Below are positions 1-11,435 of a stretch of DNA of 64,000 bases, piece by piece. The notes beneath the pieces are model-generated. The model was not told where the DNA came from, did not search any database, and was given only the letters and a program-made list of their open reading frames with translations. A program made the position numbers and the translations under genes. Source of the DNA: Pelomyxa schiedti (taxonomy: Eukaryota > Evosea > Pelobiontida > Pelomyxidae); assembly GCA_020536535.1 (NCBI GenBank), contig JAHLWZ010000828.1, positions 1 through 64,000 of the forward strand, in the 5' to 3' direction. Every line of letters starts with the position of its first letter. The stretch's first letter is position 1.

Positions 1-121
1 TTATTTAGGTTATTAATCAAGTTGGCACTATATTTACTCGCATTGATCATTACCCTACCCTTACCCCACTGATGCACAACCCTACCCAACTCCTTCTCCA
101 CCAAAACGGGCCAGGCCTGGC
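1..121 (+). repeat. Direct repeat, copy 1 (may continue left of the window)
   Basis: Bases 1-121 are identical to 608-728, a spacing of 607 bp. The match starts at the first base of the window, so the true repeat may be longer. After base 121 the copies diverge: the second continues into a palindrome, the first does not. Confidence 0.95.
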
Positions 122-607
122 TAATAAACCTGGTGAGACATGACATGGTGACTGCAGGGGCATGCACAGGGCAAAAAAAGATTACAGCACACAGCGCTCC
201 CAGGTAATCCCTTACCCTAGTACTAGCAGTGCTTCAGTTGGTTTATCTTCACTGATCGGACGGGAAGTGGAGTTTACCAACTAATATGGCCGTAACCAAA
301 ACAATTGGTGCCAGCATCGCTTTTGTTCAGCATTTCGTTCTTGATATTTCTTATTTCTGAGAGCCTTTCAAGACACATTGCATAGCCGTAGGTCTGGTGG
401 CTGCCAACGCAGAGGTGCTAAGATCCAACTCAGCAAGTTCCAAAAAAATTTCGAAAAAAAGAGCTTGGAGGTGGTACCTCTTTCAATGTATATCATCAAT
501 GGCTGAGCTAAAATACCCAGAATTACTTCCAAAAGTCACTCCACTTTCTGACAAGGGCCACAGTATTCACATCTATTTTGTGTTGTTGGTCTTAGTGATT
601 TTTTGTC

Positions 608-728
608 TTATTTAGGTTATTAATCAAGTTGGCACTATATTTACTCGCATTGATCATTACCCTACCCTTACCCCACTGATGCACAACCCTACCCAACTCC
701 TTCTCCACCAAAACGGGCCAGGCCTGGC
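608..728 (+). repeat. Direct repeat, copy 2
   Basis: Identical over 121 bp to the window start. The segment contains short iterations of the CCCTACC/CCTTACC type in its middle. Its right end runs into a perfect palindrome. No transposase-like frame is visible between the copies. Confidence 0.95.
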
Positions 729-740
729 CCGTTTTGGTGG
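705..740. repeat. 36-bp perfect palindrome
   Basis: An 18-bp arm beginning CCACCAAAACGGG is followed without spacer by its exact reverse complement, centred between 722 and 723. It lies at the right edge of the second direct repeat. The first copy carries only the left arm and the first bases of the right arm (98 to about 121). It may be a transposon end, a recombination scar or a protein-binding site. Confidence 0.9.
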
Positions 741-930
741 TTGCGTCTTTGTCTTTTGTGTTTTTTAGCACATTCGCCCACATTGTAATATTCCTCATAT
801 CTGGGGTACTATTTGTGAATGATGGTGAGTATGTATGTGGGACTGTGTATGCAAGGAGGACTGAAGACAGACAGGGGTTGTATTTGGTACCAATAAAACT
901 TTTAGTGGAAATAAACGGAAGGTGAGGGCC

Positions 931-2906
931 ATGGCTACACACAATAATCCCGCCTTTAAGAATATATTCCACCTCCACCGACAAGGAGGAGAGAAGGCAT
1001 GCGTTGCCGCCGTGAATGAGTCCATCGCCTCGTGCCCTTCGTGCTCCCCACGTGCCATCCCTACGGAAGCAACAGCGGTTGGACCCCTCGGCTCCACTGT
1101 CGGAGCCACGGCAGACGCCAGTGTTGGCGTAGCCACGGCCGCGGCGTGCTCTCCCCACGACGTTGCACAGCAGCAGCAGCCGCAACAACGGAGGTGCGAG
1201 TGCTGCGCGTGGGTTGTGCGGCCGAGGCGTGCGGATGGCGAGACCATACTGCACGTGGGTGTGCGGGAGGGGTGGGACCCAGCCTCCGTCTCCCTTCTGT
1301 TGCGTGCGGGGGCGCGGCCCAATGCAACGAGGGGTGACGGATGGACGCCTCTGCACACTGCTGTGCTATCTGCCAACTCGCGTTTGGTGGTGTGTATATA
1401 TGTGCGCTTGTAGTTTGTGGACTGCTTTTGGAATTACCTTCTGTTTTTTCCCTTTTGGTGAATTGTTGTATAGCATTGGGCTTTTGCTGTTGTTTGTTGT
1501 TTACTGGTGTCCGAATGTTCCTAGAGTTTGCTTCTTGATGCTGGGGCCAGTGTGACTATACGCAATGCCTGTGGCCTTTCTGCCATTGATTACATAAACG
1601 AGAGCACCCCACCAGATATTGAAGCGCTTCTGAGAGGTGCACCAAGAAAGCAAGTGCCGTCACTTCATTTGTGTGCAAGGAAAGGTGGTGAAACGGCCTG
1701 CCTAGAATTGCTTGCCTCCTTCACAGCATCACAGCTCCACGATAGCGATGAGTCCATAGATATCGAGGAACGCAAAGTGGACGGGGAAACACCACTACAT
1801 GTTGCTGTTACAAATAAGTGGCACACTATGGTACGAAAGCTGCTCGAGTTTGGTGCGAATCCAAACAGTAAAAGGGGGAGTGATGACTGGACACCACTGC
1901 ATATTGCTGCATCCCAAGATGACGTAGTAATGCTAGAAACTTTACTGATTGCCGGCTCTGATCCCAGCATCGAAAATAAGAGAGGAAGGACTGCAGCTAC
2001 TTATATCAGAGAGTCCTCAGAGGCTCAAGCACTGCTCCCTCTCTTGAGTGGGGCACCCTGGGAAGTTCGCAACCAATCACTGATTTTACGACCTGACTTC
2101 AGCCACGGAAGTAATGTTGGTGATCTTGCTTTACATGTTGCACGTGTTACGAGTGGCGTTTTTGCAGTCCCACTGATGCAACTCCCCTTTTGTGCAGCAT
2201 TAACTCGAGCACTCCGAGGAAGAGTTCCGGCCAGTGCTCGATTGGGGTTACCTTTTGAAGGCAGAGAGGTTGACAGTCTCATGCGATGGCTACTTGATCC
2301 CGCACAAACTCAACTTTATCCACTTGCGTGCCACTTGTACCCAGACCTGGTTGGGGGGCGTCCATTGTCTGTAGTCAGCGTATTTGTTGTGTGCTGCTAT
2401 GGCGATGGGGATGTAGAAAATACTCATGGGGGAACTCCTGGAGGAAATCAACCAAGGCACACAGATGACTCTGATATTACTCTGAATGTCTGCATTGAGT
2501 CACAAGACTTGATAGGAGGCGAACTGCTTTTCGATGATGGAGTAACTGCCAACCACCAGCTAGGTTGCTACAATTCCAATTTTCTTTACCGAAATAACAT
2601 CCCGTGCTAGGAACGTGTCTATTCTTCCCTGGAACCTCCAACCACACTGTATTTCCTGTCAGGTAATGTCCATCATATAGAGGTACCAAAAAAACCTTTG
2701 AGTGGAAAAGGTCTGGAAGAAGAACAAATGTTATAGCCTGGCTGAGAGTGACTAAACCAGGATGTTTCGTCAGCGCAAGGCCTAATTTGGACTCTCTTCC
2801 ACTTCCTGTTCTTGTTTATATCCTCTCGTTCATAACTACCCCACGAGAACTTGCCAGATTGTCCATGGTCCGTTTTTCCCAAGCAATAAATTATAGCAAA
2901 CACTAA
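931..2906 (+). CDS. Ankyrin-repeat protein with C-terminal 2OG-Fe(II) oxygenase domain
   Basis: Four exons (931-1389, 1525-2563, 2611-2662, 2711-2906) give 581 residues. The N-terminal two thirds hold ankyrin repeats, with motifs such as DGWTPLHTAV, GETPLHVAV and DDWTPLHIAA, each followed by a LLxAGAxP-type helix. The C-terminal part matches the prolyl-4-hydroxylase type of iron/2-oxoglutarate oxygenase: the iron-binding pair HTD lies in RHTDDSDITLNV, then GGELLF, the distal histidine in SNHTVFPV, and a 2-oxoglutarate arginine in RSGRRTNVIAW. The last two motifs appear only after splicing two introns of 47 and 48 nt, which supports the model. The ATG at 931 is preferred because upstream in-frame codons are not ATG. 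Substrate unknown; the ankyrin repeats probably recruit a protein target. The Ras-like gene starts 46 bp after the stop. Confidence 0.8.
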
Positions 2907-2952
2907 AATAGGTATGTTGGGCATTAAGAACAGCCAGCATCGAATCAGAACT

Positions 2953-3969
2953 ATGGGAGCCATTTGTGAAAACTGAATTTCCATCAATCTTTTCCTCTGT
3001 GACTGGCTCAGCTAATTGGCACCAGGTTTACCTTCAATGCTGGGAGGGAATATCTGGCTTTGCTGCAGTTATCAAAGGCCCTATAGACTATACCCCGCCT
3101 GTTACTCGTCCGGGCGCAATTGAATGCAAGGTAATCGTTTCTTATTTATTTATTTTGAGCCTCCTAATACTGCAGATCGTTGTGCTTGGAGACACGGGAG
3201 TTGGAAAATCTTCCTTTGTGATTCAGTTTATCCAGGTAACTTTCTTTGTTGGTTTTTCCTTTAACCTCTTGATAGAGTCATTTTATCGATTTTTACGTAT
3301 GCTCCTTTACATCCTGTAGATTATCTGATTTCTTTTCCCTCTTTCATTTTCCATAAAAACTTTTCAGGACGCAGACATTGAAGACTCGTAAGTGCAATTA
3401 ACATTGCTTCCCCTAAACGCATGAGCACCACAACGCACAAAGCGACAAATGCATTAACCCACCACCACAACACACCCAACAGCTACCGAAAGCGAGTTAC
3501 CATAGACGGAATATCAGGGCTACTCGACATACTGGACACAGCCAGTTGGGATGATCCCGAGTCAGACTTCAGTGCGATGCGGGACCAGTACCTCCGTACC
3601 GCGGGAACCCTGGTCCTGGTGTTCGACATCACCAGCCGCCGCTCCTTTGTCTCGCTGGGCCGCTACCTCTCCCGCGCCCTCCACGCCCACGACGACGCCC
3701 CGTGGCTCCCGGGGGTGCTGGTTGGTACCAAGGACGACCTCAGCGACCACCGCGAAGTCCCTGCGGCAATGGCCAGGCAGGCCGCCCACGCCTGGGGCAT
3801 CCCCTACTTCGAGACAAGCGCCAAGACCAGGCACAACGTGGACGAAGCCATGCTGGCTGCTGCCAGGTGCTGGATGAACGGCCCTCCCTCACACCTCAGA
3901 GCTGCAACTCACGCTTCGTCTGGCAAAGGTAAGAGAAAGCACAAAGGTGAGCAGTGCTCTGTGATGTGA
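2953..3969 (+). CDS. Ras-like small GTPase with CaaX box
   Basis: Six exons (2953-2965, 3012-3130, 3176-3235, 3276-3296, 3368-3387, 3483-3969) give 239 residues. G1 is GDTGVGKSS. Switch I reads IEDSYRKRVTIDG, nearly as in Ras. The G3 region is LDILDTASWDD, G4 is GTKDDL and G5 is ETSAK. The C-terminus is basic and ends CSVM, a farnesylation signal, so the protein should be membrane-attached. An N-terminal extension of about 44 residues precedes the G domain. Oddities: the Ras position-35 Thr is Asp in YDADIEDSY, and DTAGQ is replaced by DTASW, so the Gly and catalytic Gln of switch II are missing. This suggests a constitutively bound or non-hydrolysing GTPase. The start is uncertain: an in-frame ATG at 2914 is possible. 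Confidence 0.85.
3276..3296 (+). other. 21-nt microexon of the Ras-like gene
   Basis: Between AG at 3275 and GT at 3297, seven codons encode SHFIDFY. In Ras proteins the equivalent stretch between alpha-1 and switch I is NHFVDEY. Without it the GTPase would lack this loop. The flanking introns are 40 and 71 nt and the frame is kept. Confidence 0.85.
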
Positions 3970-4130
3970 GAGGTTCCCATTTGGACACAACTCTTGACTC
4001 ATAGTGTGCTTGTTGTTGACAACAAGCTTTCTTCTTGGAAAACATTTTCGTAATTTAGAAATTCTATCCTATTTGGTTGTGTTTGAATTAGCGTAGTTGC
4101 ACGCTAAGGAACTTTACGGGAGAGACGTCG

Positions 4131-7100
4131 ATGCAACAAGCACCAGGAGGGAGACAGACGGATGGCACGAATGACTCCTCACACGCAGAGGTATTTTTTT
4201 TGTTTGTTGTGGTTGGTGGTGGTGTTGATTTTGGTGGACGCAGGAGGAAGAAGATGCTCCTATGGCGACAACGTCATCGAGTGCAACTGCAACTACAGCA
4301 ACAACGGAGCCTATGATGACGGGTGGATTCGTCAATATAACATCACTACCTTATATTCCGGTTTCCTTTTCTCTTATCTCCTCCCTATAGTTACAGTGGG
4401 TTTTTTTTTTTTTAGGATGAAGAGGATTTGCCATATGAAGAGGATGTTCTCCGTAATCCATATTCATTGAAGAGTTGGTGGAGATTTATTGAATTCAAAC
4501 AACACTGCCCTCCCCGTGTGATCAACCTCACTTTCGAACGTGCTTTGAGGTCATAACCCTTTGTGGGATTGCTCAAAACTGAAACTATCCTAGAGAACTT
4601 CCTGGGAGTTACAAGATTTGGTTTATGTATCTACGCACGCGTGTCCAACAAGTACGCGGTAAATGCATCACAGACAAGGCTTATGACATTGTAAACAACA
4701 CATTTGAACGGGCCCTAGTCTTCATGCACAAGGTAGTTTCCAACAGGCACAGAGCTTAAGGCTGATGTTTTGCCAATAGATGCCCCGAATCTGGGTAGAA
4801 TACATCAAATTTTTAATTGAGCAGAAGAAAATCACACGTACACGTCGAACATGTGATAGAGCACTTCGATCCCTTCCAATCCTCCAGCATACTACAATCT
4901 GGAAGATCTACATCAAGTGGGTGAAAGAGATAAATGTACCTCTGACGATTGTTCGAGTCTATAAACGATATCTAAAGGTAAATTATACCTCACATATAAT
5001 TAAAATATAACTCTTTTTAGCTCGAGCCTGAAAGCGTTGAAGATTACATAGATTATTTAGAACAAGAGGGTTCAGTCTCTGCCAATTAAATATTTCATTA
5101 AGTCTGGCAGGTTTTTTCAATGAAGCTGCTGTCAGGCTTTCGCAAATAGTTGAAGATGATAAGTTTGTGAGCCAAAAAGGAAAATCCAAACATCAAATGT
5201 GGATGCAGCTCTGTGCACTCATTTCCAAACACCCAAAAGAAGTAGCTACCTCACCACATACCAACAATTAACTTGGCTCCAGATAACAAGTCTAAAAGTG
5301 GAGCCTATAATAAGAAATGGAATCAGGAAGTTCACAGATGAAGTGGGGAGGTTGTGGGTCAGTCTTGCTCAGTACTATGTGAGGCTTGCACATTTTGAAA
5401 AGGTCTACATATTCTATTGTATGATGTGGGTTGATCTCGAAAGGCACGAGACATTTTTGAGGAAGGAATGGATTCTGTGACAACTGTTCGTGATTTCAGC
5501 ATGATCTGGGATAGCTACACCAAGTTTGAGGATAGGCTTCTCACAGCTAGAATTAACAGCTCTCCTCAAGAAGTCGGTAGTTCTGCAATGATAAAATAGC
5601 TTGTCTTTCACTAAAATTCTTTGCAGCGGAGGACCCAGAAGACCTTGAAGAAAAAAATGCCGATTTCGAGTTAAGGGTGGCGCGATATGAAAACTTGGTG
5701 GCCAGGCAACCACTTTTGATAAGTGGTGTTCTTTTACGTCAAAACCCGCACAATGTGTATCAATGGCACAAGAGGGCGAAGATATACAAAAGTATGGATA
5801 ACATCAAAAAGGTGTGATGTCATCTTGCAGAATTTGTACATACTCACTTACCACAGATGGTAAAAACGTATTCAAAGGCACTGGCCACTGTTGATCCCCA
5901 AAAAGCGACTGGTAAGCCGCACCTCCTCTGGGCAGCATTTGCACGATTTTATGCCAAACGTGGAGACCATGACTCTGCCTGCACGTAATTTTCCTATTCA
6001 TTGTACCTTACTTCTTACTTGTGAAATTTACAGTATCTTTGAGAAGGGTATTCAACAGAAATTTAAATATGTTGATGACTTAGCTTCTCTGTGTGCTATG
6101 TTTCCATTTTGCGTTGGTCTCTAACATTCCTAGGTGGTGTGATTACATAGAGATGGAGATACGACACCAGTACGAAAATAATCTACTATTTTAAATGCTA
6201 ACTCATTTGTCAGAAACTATGATGTAGCGCGAAAGCTGTGTCAACGAGCCACCACATCACCCCGAAATGCCGCTGTTGCTGTAAAAGTACTGGTTTGTTC
6301 TTCTTTCGTAAACTTATGTCTATGTCTATAGGCTGGCCACGGGACTCAAGATGGTGACAATTCTGTTCACAAGTGGCTGTTCAAGTCCATAAAACTGTGG
6401 CTGCTTTATGCTGATCTCGAAGAAAGTTTTGGTTGTTAAGTATCCAGCCATCCTACACTGACGCACAAAAAATATGTAGGCACTTTTCAGTCAACAAAGG
6501 CTGTATATGAGAAAATTCTGGACCTGCGAATAGCAACACCACAAGTCATTCTCAATTTTGCTGCTTTCCTCGAAGAGCACAAATACTTTGAAGAAGGATT
6601 TAAGGTTGTTCATCTATCTCCTCCAGAAATTTCTTATAGTTTCTGGCCAGGCATTTGAAAGAGGAGTTAATCTATTCCACTTTCCTCACGCACTTCCCAT
6701 TTGGCTTACATACCTTACCAAATTTGTTGAAAGATATGTATGTTAGTGTGTTCCTCCTGTAAAAGAATTCATCCTATAATAAAGAGGGGTCAGAAGCTCG
6801 AGAGAGCCAGAGACTTATTTGAACAAGTTTTAGAGAAAGTACCAGCAAAAGATGCCAAGGTTTCTCTGTTGTTATTTTCAGTTACATGTGTCATAACCAC
6901 CCCTCAGATTTTTTATATCATGTATGCTGCCTTGGAGGAGGAATTTGGATTGGCACGGCACGCCATGGCTGTGTATGACAGGGCTACTAGAGCCGTGCAT
7001 GACGACGACAAGTATAAGGTTAGAGTGCAATCATAGAGATTCCTTTAACACACACCCAGATGTATCTTTTCTACATTGCCCGAGCCGGGGAGTATTTTGG

Positions 7101-7797
7101 TATTATGAAGACACGAGAAATTTATCAGCGGGCAGTAGACTCTCTCCCAGACAAGTACGTGAAAGAGATGTGCCTCAGATTTGCAAATATGGAACGTCGT
7201 CTTGGAGAAATTGATCGAGCACGTGCGATATACACCCACGTTTCCCAGTATTGTGACCCAAGAGTATGTTTCTAGCATTTATTTCAACTAAATAATAAAA
7301 TACACCTTAAAAAAAAAAGCTTGATCCCAAGTTCTGGGAGACCTGGCGTGAGTTTGAGGTGCAGCATGGTAACAGCGACACATTCCGTGAAATGCTACGA
7401 GTGAGAAGGAGCGTTCAAGCGTTGTACAATACCCAAGTGAATTTTGCGGCAATAGAGTTGGCTGCGCAAGACCAAATTGCACAGACCGAGAAACGCTCAG
7501 CCGGTATCTGTACTTAAAGCAGGACAAGCCCATTCATACTTACACAACACAAGCTACACCCATGGAACAGCTGGAGAGGGAAGCAAAGCAAGCGGATGCC
7601 GCCGAAGCACCCAAACCTACAACAGAAACAGAACCGGCTGCACCAAGGCACAACCTGCAGTTTGTTTCGTATGTCACTCTCCCCAGTGTTCACCACCAAC
7701 AGACCTAACTACCACAAAATTTAGGGCCACATCCACCAGTTCCAGTAACGCGTCCAATCCCGAAGCTGTGGACCTCGAAGATGACAACAAGTCCTGA
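4131..7797 (+). CDS. SYF1: Pre-mRNA splicing factor SYF1/XAB2 (HAT repeats)
   Basis: Component of the NineTeen/Prp19-associated complex of the spliceosome; XAB2 in animals also acts in transcription-coupled repair. Roughly 20 exons of tetratricopeptide-like HAT repeats follow the XAB2 order. The N-terminus has [17 protein letters not shown] and WWRFIEFKQ. Then come [35 protein letters not shown] and [16 protein letters not shown]. The middle has [14 protein letters not shown] and KYVDDLASL. The C-terminal part has [48 protein letters not shown] and [18 protein letters not shown]. The first intron region also hides an exon (4244-4360) rich in Thr and Ser. Introns are mostly 40-55 nt. Stop TGA at 7795. 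The product should be nuclear. Confidence 0.92.
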
Positions 7798-7926
7798 TAC
7801 TCCGTTAGATAGCAGCACCATGACCAAGAGAATTTTCTTGGCAGAATATTCCAATAGAAAACAGTGTTTTTAAGTGCTCGCTCACCTTCATTCTCTTTTT
7901 TTATTCAAGTACTCGTAGAAAAGCAG

Positions 7927-10126
7927 ATGCGGGGAGCGACAGCCAAGTTCGAGGGGTTCAAGCTGAGCAACAACGTGTGCGGTCCCATAGGTGTGATGCA
8001 GACGGGAGACCATGCCGCACTTTGCAGCATGCTGCTACAGCCCACAATAACACCTGCACCTACACCTACAGCACCACCAACAACAACAACAACAACAACA
8101 AGTACAACGGCAACAGGGAGCAGCAGAGTCAACGGCAGTGTGAAGTCGCAGTCGTGCGCGAGGGTGACATCGCAAATGCAACACAACGCGGTGCAGGTAG
8201 GCAAGGGGACCAGCAGGGGGGCAGCCGTGGGCTGTTGTTGCTACTACGTGGATGCCAACATGTGTGTGATACGGGCTGTCCTGGCCCCCTGTGGGGGGGG
8301 CACAACCGGCGTGAGTGGGACAAGTTGCGCCGCCACCTCTGTAACTGGCAGTGCTACTGGTAATGCTGGTGCCAGTGTTTGTGTGACTGGAGATGGGAAT
8401 CAGGTAATGGTGCAGTGCATTGGCTGGGATTGTTGTATTGCACTTGTGCTATTTGTTCTTATGGTGAAGAAGGCGATGATGTTAACTTGTGCTTAGATTA
8501 ACTGCACTTTGGAGCACTTGTTTACAATGCCAAAGCCGACTCTCACCGCTACTTCCATGGATGCATGTGTCTTGACGGTTGTTGGCGAGGACAATCTCTT
8601 TATTGCTTCTGATGGGTAACTAAAACCCATACCGACTTTTTTTCCAAAGACAGACTAAGTTTCTTTCAGATGTGGCTCTTTGTTTATTGCGGAAGGAAAC
8701 TCATCATATAAAATAACTACACTGCAACCCCTTGCTGGGATCGAGTTCGTCATCATTGATGTTGTGAGGACGACGGACGGTGCCCTGCTAATACTACTGT
8801 ATTCTGTGCATGACTCGCTATTTGAAAGTCAGACCCTTGGTAATGAAATCAATACTCCGAGCACGACGAAGGAACCCACAAACACGACTGAGACCAGTTC
8901 CCCTGACCAACTTGCCTGTCCTACAGAGTGCGTAAATCGTGGAATTGTTTCAAAGCCCTCACTAAACATAGGAAAAGGGCTCGCATAGACTTCAAACCAG
9001 CACACTCTACAACAGAAAGCAGCTTAGAAGGTCAACCATCAACCTCTCACGCCCCTAGCACCCAGCACTTCAGATCGGGGTTTAAATTACACCTGCTGCG
9101 AGTATCCCGAAAAGAGGTTTGTGGAACGAATATTGAAAAATGTACTAATTCCCCAAAAACCAAACCATTTCTTGCACCAATATAATTAAAATGAATAATA
9201 AAAAGAAAACAGATTGAGACTCTTGTACAGGACAATGAATTCATTATTTCTGGGCTTACTTCTTTGTGGAGTTTTTCACCGCTAGTTCATGCACAATTAT
9301 CTTCTTTGGGCAGTTTGCTTGCTGTAATATCTGAGACCCCATACCAAGATGTATGTACATTCCCCGCACTTTCTTCATCTCCGTTCTTAATCTGTTATAG
9401 GGATCTGTCAAGGTGCCTGATGACACCATGGAGAAGACCAACATGGAAGATGAAGACGAGGACGAGGGTGAACGTGATGACTATGAGGATGACGACGATG
9501 AATTTGACACTGTTTTGAATAAAGGTTGCAGCTCTGAGAAGGTAATAATGACGTAGGAAAGTTCCCTGAGTCCACTCAAAGATAACACTAGGTTATGTAC
9601 GTAAATTGCTATGCTGTGGATTTCAGCACAACATCTGGCTCCCTTATTCTTTCAGGTGACCCGCTTTGCGTGGGTGAAGTATACAACGTTACACCGGACG
9701 TTGACTCTTTTGTAGTTCTATGCAAAAATGGGAAGGACGTGAATGTACTCTACTATCCTTTTGTTGTCGATACTGAAATCTCTCCAGGTAGTCAAGTACG
9801 AGTTTGACGAAACCAACATGACAGTTACGGCTCTGGATATCGCAACATTCCCCGTTCTATCCTATCTCTTCAACGGAAAGCCCAACAAGCGCTGGATGCT
9901 GATAACACCGGATCAATCGCATGCTGCCGTTGTTGAATCACAGCGTTATGTATACATATACCAAAAACCTCTTCCACTGGAACGCTGGGCACCACACCAA
10001 GTACTGCAGCACCATACCACTTCATCGAAGGCTGAGTTTATGGGAGCAAGGTTGTTTTTGGTTGGGGCTATCAAAGTGCTGCTGGTCCTTACCACTTCCG
10101 AGATTTTGACTTGGGCTTTGTTGTGA
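7927..10126 (+). CDS. NUDCD1-like protein (NudC-domain-containing family)
   Basis: Weak but ordered similarity to NUDCD1/CML66. The N-terminus has KFEGFKLSN (human RFEGYKLS), then a Thr/Ala/Gly-rich insert, then CTLEHLF (human YTLEHM) and a run of beta strands with DNLFIASDGCGSLFIAEGN. An acidic segment of Asp and Glu follows (about 9430-9520). The C-terminus has YLFNGKPNKRWMLITPDQSH, AAVVESQRYVYIYQKP and VLLVLTTSEI, matching the human YAALCE...VFIYRQP...LFVLTTKN region. NUDCD1 family members are Hsp90-linked chaperones for beta-propeller proteins. The CS domain is not clearly recognisable. The start at 7927 is chosen because the frame becomes family-like there; an upstream exon is possible. 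An ACA trinucleotide run (about 8077-8105) encodes poly-Thr. Confidence 0.6.
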
Positions 10127-10216
10127 AAGAAAAAGAAAAATTTTCAAGTGGCCAAAGTCACTTTTTTGCTCCCTCACCACAGACATAGCACACAAAATAC
10201 ACTTTTCTACACGGGC

Positions 10217-11284
10217 TTACACATCCTTCTTTTGTGACTTGCGGATAAGAGACTTGTGAATGTGAGGAATAACGCCACCTCCAGCAATCGTGGCCTGAAA
10301 GTCAAGTTAAAAGCAATCATTTTGCATCACTAGGACTACCTTAATAAGAGTATCGAGTTCTTCATCACCGCGAATGGCGAGCTGTAAGTGGCGAGGCGTG
10401 ATACGCTTCACCTTAAGGTCTTTTGAGGCATTTCCAGCAAGTTCCAGCACCTGTGAGAAATGTTGAAAAGAAATGTATTTACAACTGAAAGGATATTAAC
10501 CTCGGCAGTGAGATACTCCAGAATGGCCGCACTGGATACTATGAGAAAAGAATTTATTTGATTTCGGTAATATACCTATACACAGCGGCAGTAGCACCAA
10601 CTCTTCCGTGAGAACTTGCCTTACTCTTGAGAAATCTGTGAATACGCCCAACAGGAAACTGTTTTGGAGGTCAGTTAAGCGCAAACCACACCAAAGAAGT
10701 GCGTACCTGGAGCCCAGCTCTTTGTGACCTGGAAATTGGCTTGCGCGGCTTGCGTAGAACCTCATCATAATCCTCAGGGTCGTCGCGAGAAGAATGACGG
10801 CGCTGCCTCTGTTGTGGTTGCTGCTGTGGGCGATGTTGCACCTGCCTCTGTTGGTGTGCCTGCTGTTGTTGATTGTGGGATCGCTGCTGCTGTTGCGGCT
10901 GCTGTTGGCGGGGCTGAGCGACCGCCGTAGTGCCTGGGACCCTCGAAACAGGCATATTGTGGTACTGCTGTTGCGCCGCTGACTGAAGGTGTTGCATTCC
11001 TGGCTGGACTGCCTGCGACAACTGGGAGAGCAGCTGGGGCGGAGCTTGCGACATCAACACCTGAGACTGTTGCTGCGTTGCACTTATTTGGGATGGCGAG
11101 CCTGGTTGTTGCGATGGTGGACCCTCCAACACCTGAGACTCCATTGATTGCGATGGGGGTGGTCCTTCCAACACCTGTTTTTCGTCATGTCGATTTTTTT
11201 TTTTTTAAATTTTAATTTTTTGAATATTTTTTTTGGTCAATATTGCGTGTGGATGGCGATTACGGAACGTACTTGTGAAGCCAT
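10217..11284 (-). CDS. Histone H2A.Z variant with long Gln-rich N-terminal extension
   Basis: The C-terminal half is unmistakably H2[88 protein letters not shown] and [11 protein letters not shown]. It is split by several introns of 40-55 nt. Ahead of the histone fold, the same open frame (10671-11174) adds about 150 residues rich in Gln, Pro, Ser and His, including many Gln runs, then a charged stretch [18 protein letters not shown] 12-nt first exon (11273-11284, MASQ) joins across a 98-nt intron to VLEGPPPSQ, recreating the internal repeat [12 protein letters not shown], which supports that splice. Normal H2A.Z tails are about 20-30 residues. H2A.Z marks promoters in other eukaryotes. Confidence 0.88.
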
Positions 11285-11435
11285 TTAGTCTTTAATCGCG
11301 CTTGTCGCTGGTACCGGTGTTACGTCTACTAACCAACTGAGGGTTGTTCTTTTTTAATTTTTCTTTTTTAAAAAGATTGATATTTCCATCAATTCTAGAT
11401 CTGCACCGAGACTGAGGAACCAGGAGGGGCGGGGT

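Larger units (their letters stand above)
1..930. other. Non-coding region with a duplicated segment
   Basis: No recognisable gene. Reading frames here are short, lack an ATG or run antisense to the next gene. The region contains a 121-bp sequence present twice in the same orientation and a 36-bp perfect palindrome (both listed separately). The part nearest 930 probably holds the promoter of the ankyrin/oxygenase gene. Confidence 0.6.

Noticed and set aside
592..1356. Long minus-strand frame (254 residues) overlapping the first ankyrin exon
   Set aside because: No family motif, and it is antisense to a clear ankyrin exon on the plus strand; length comes from GC-rich composition.
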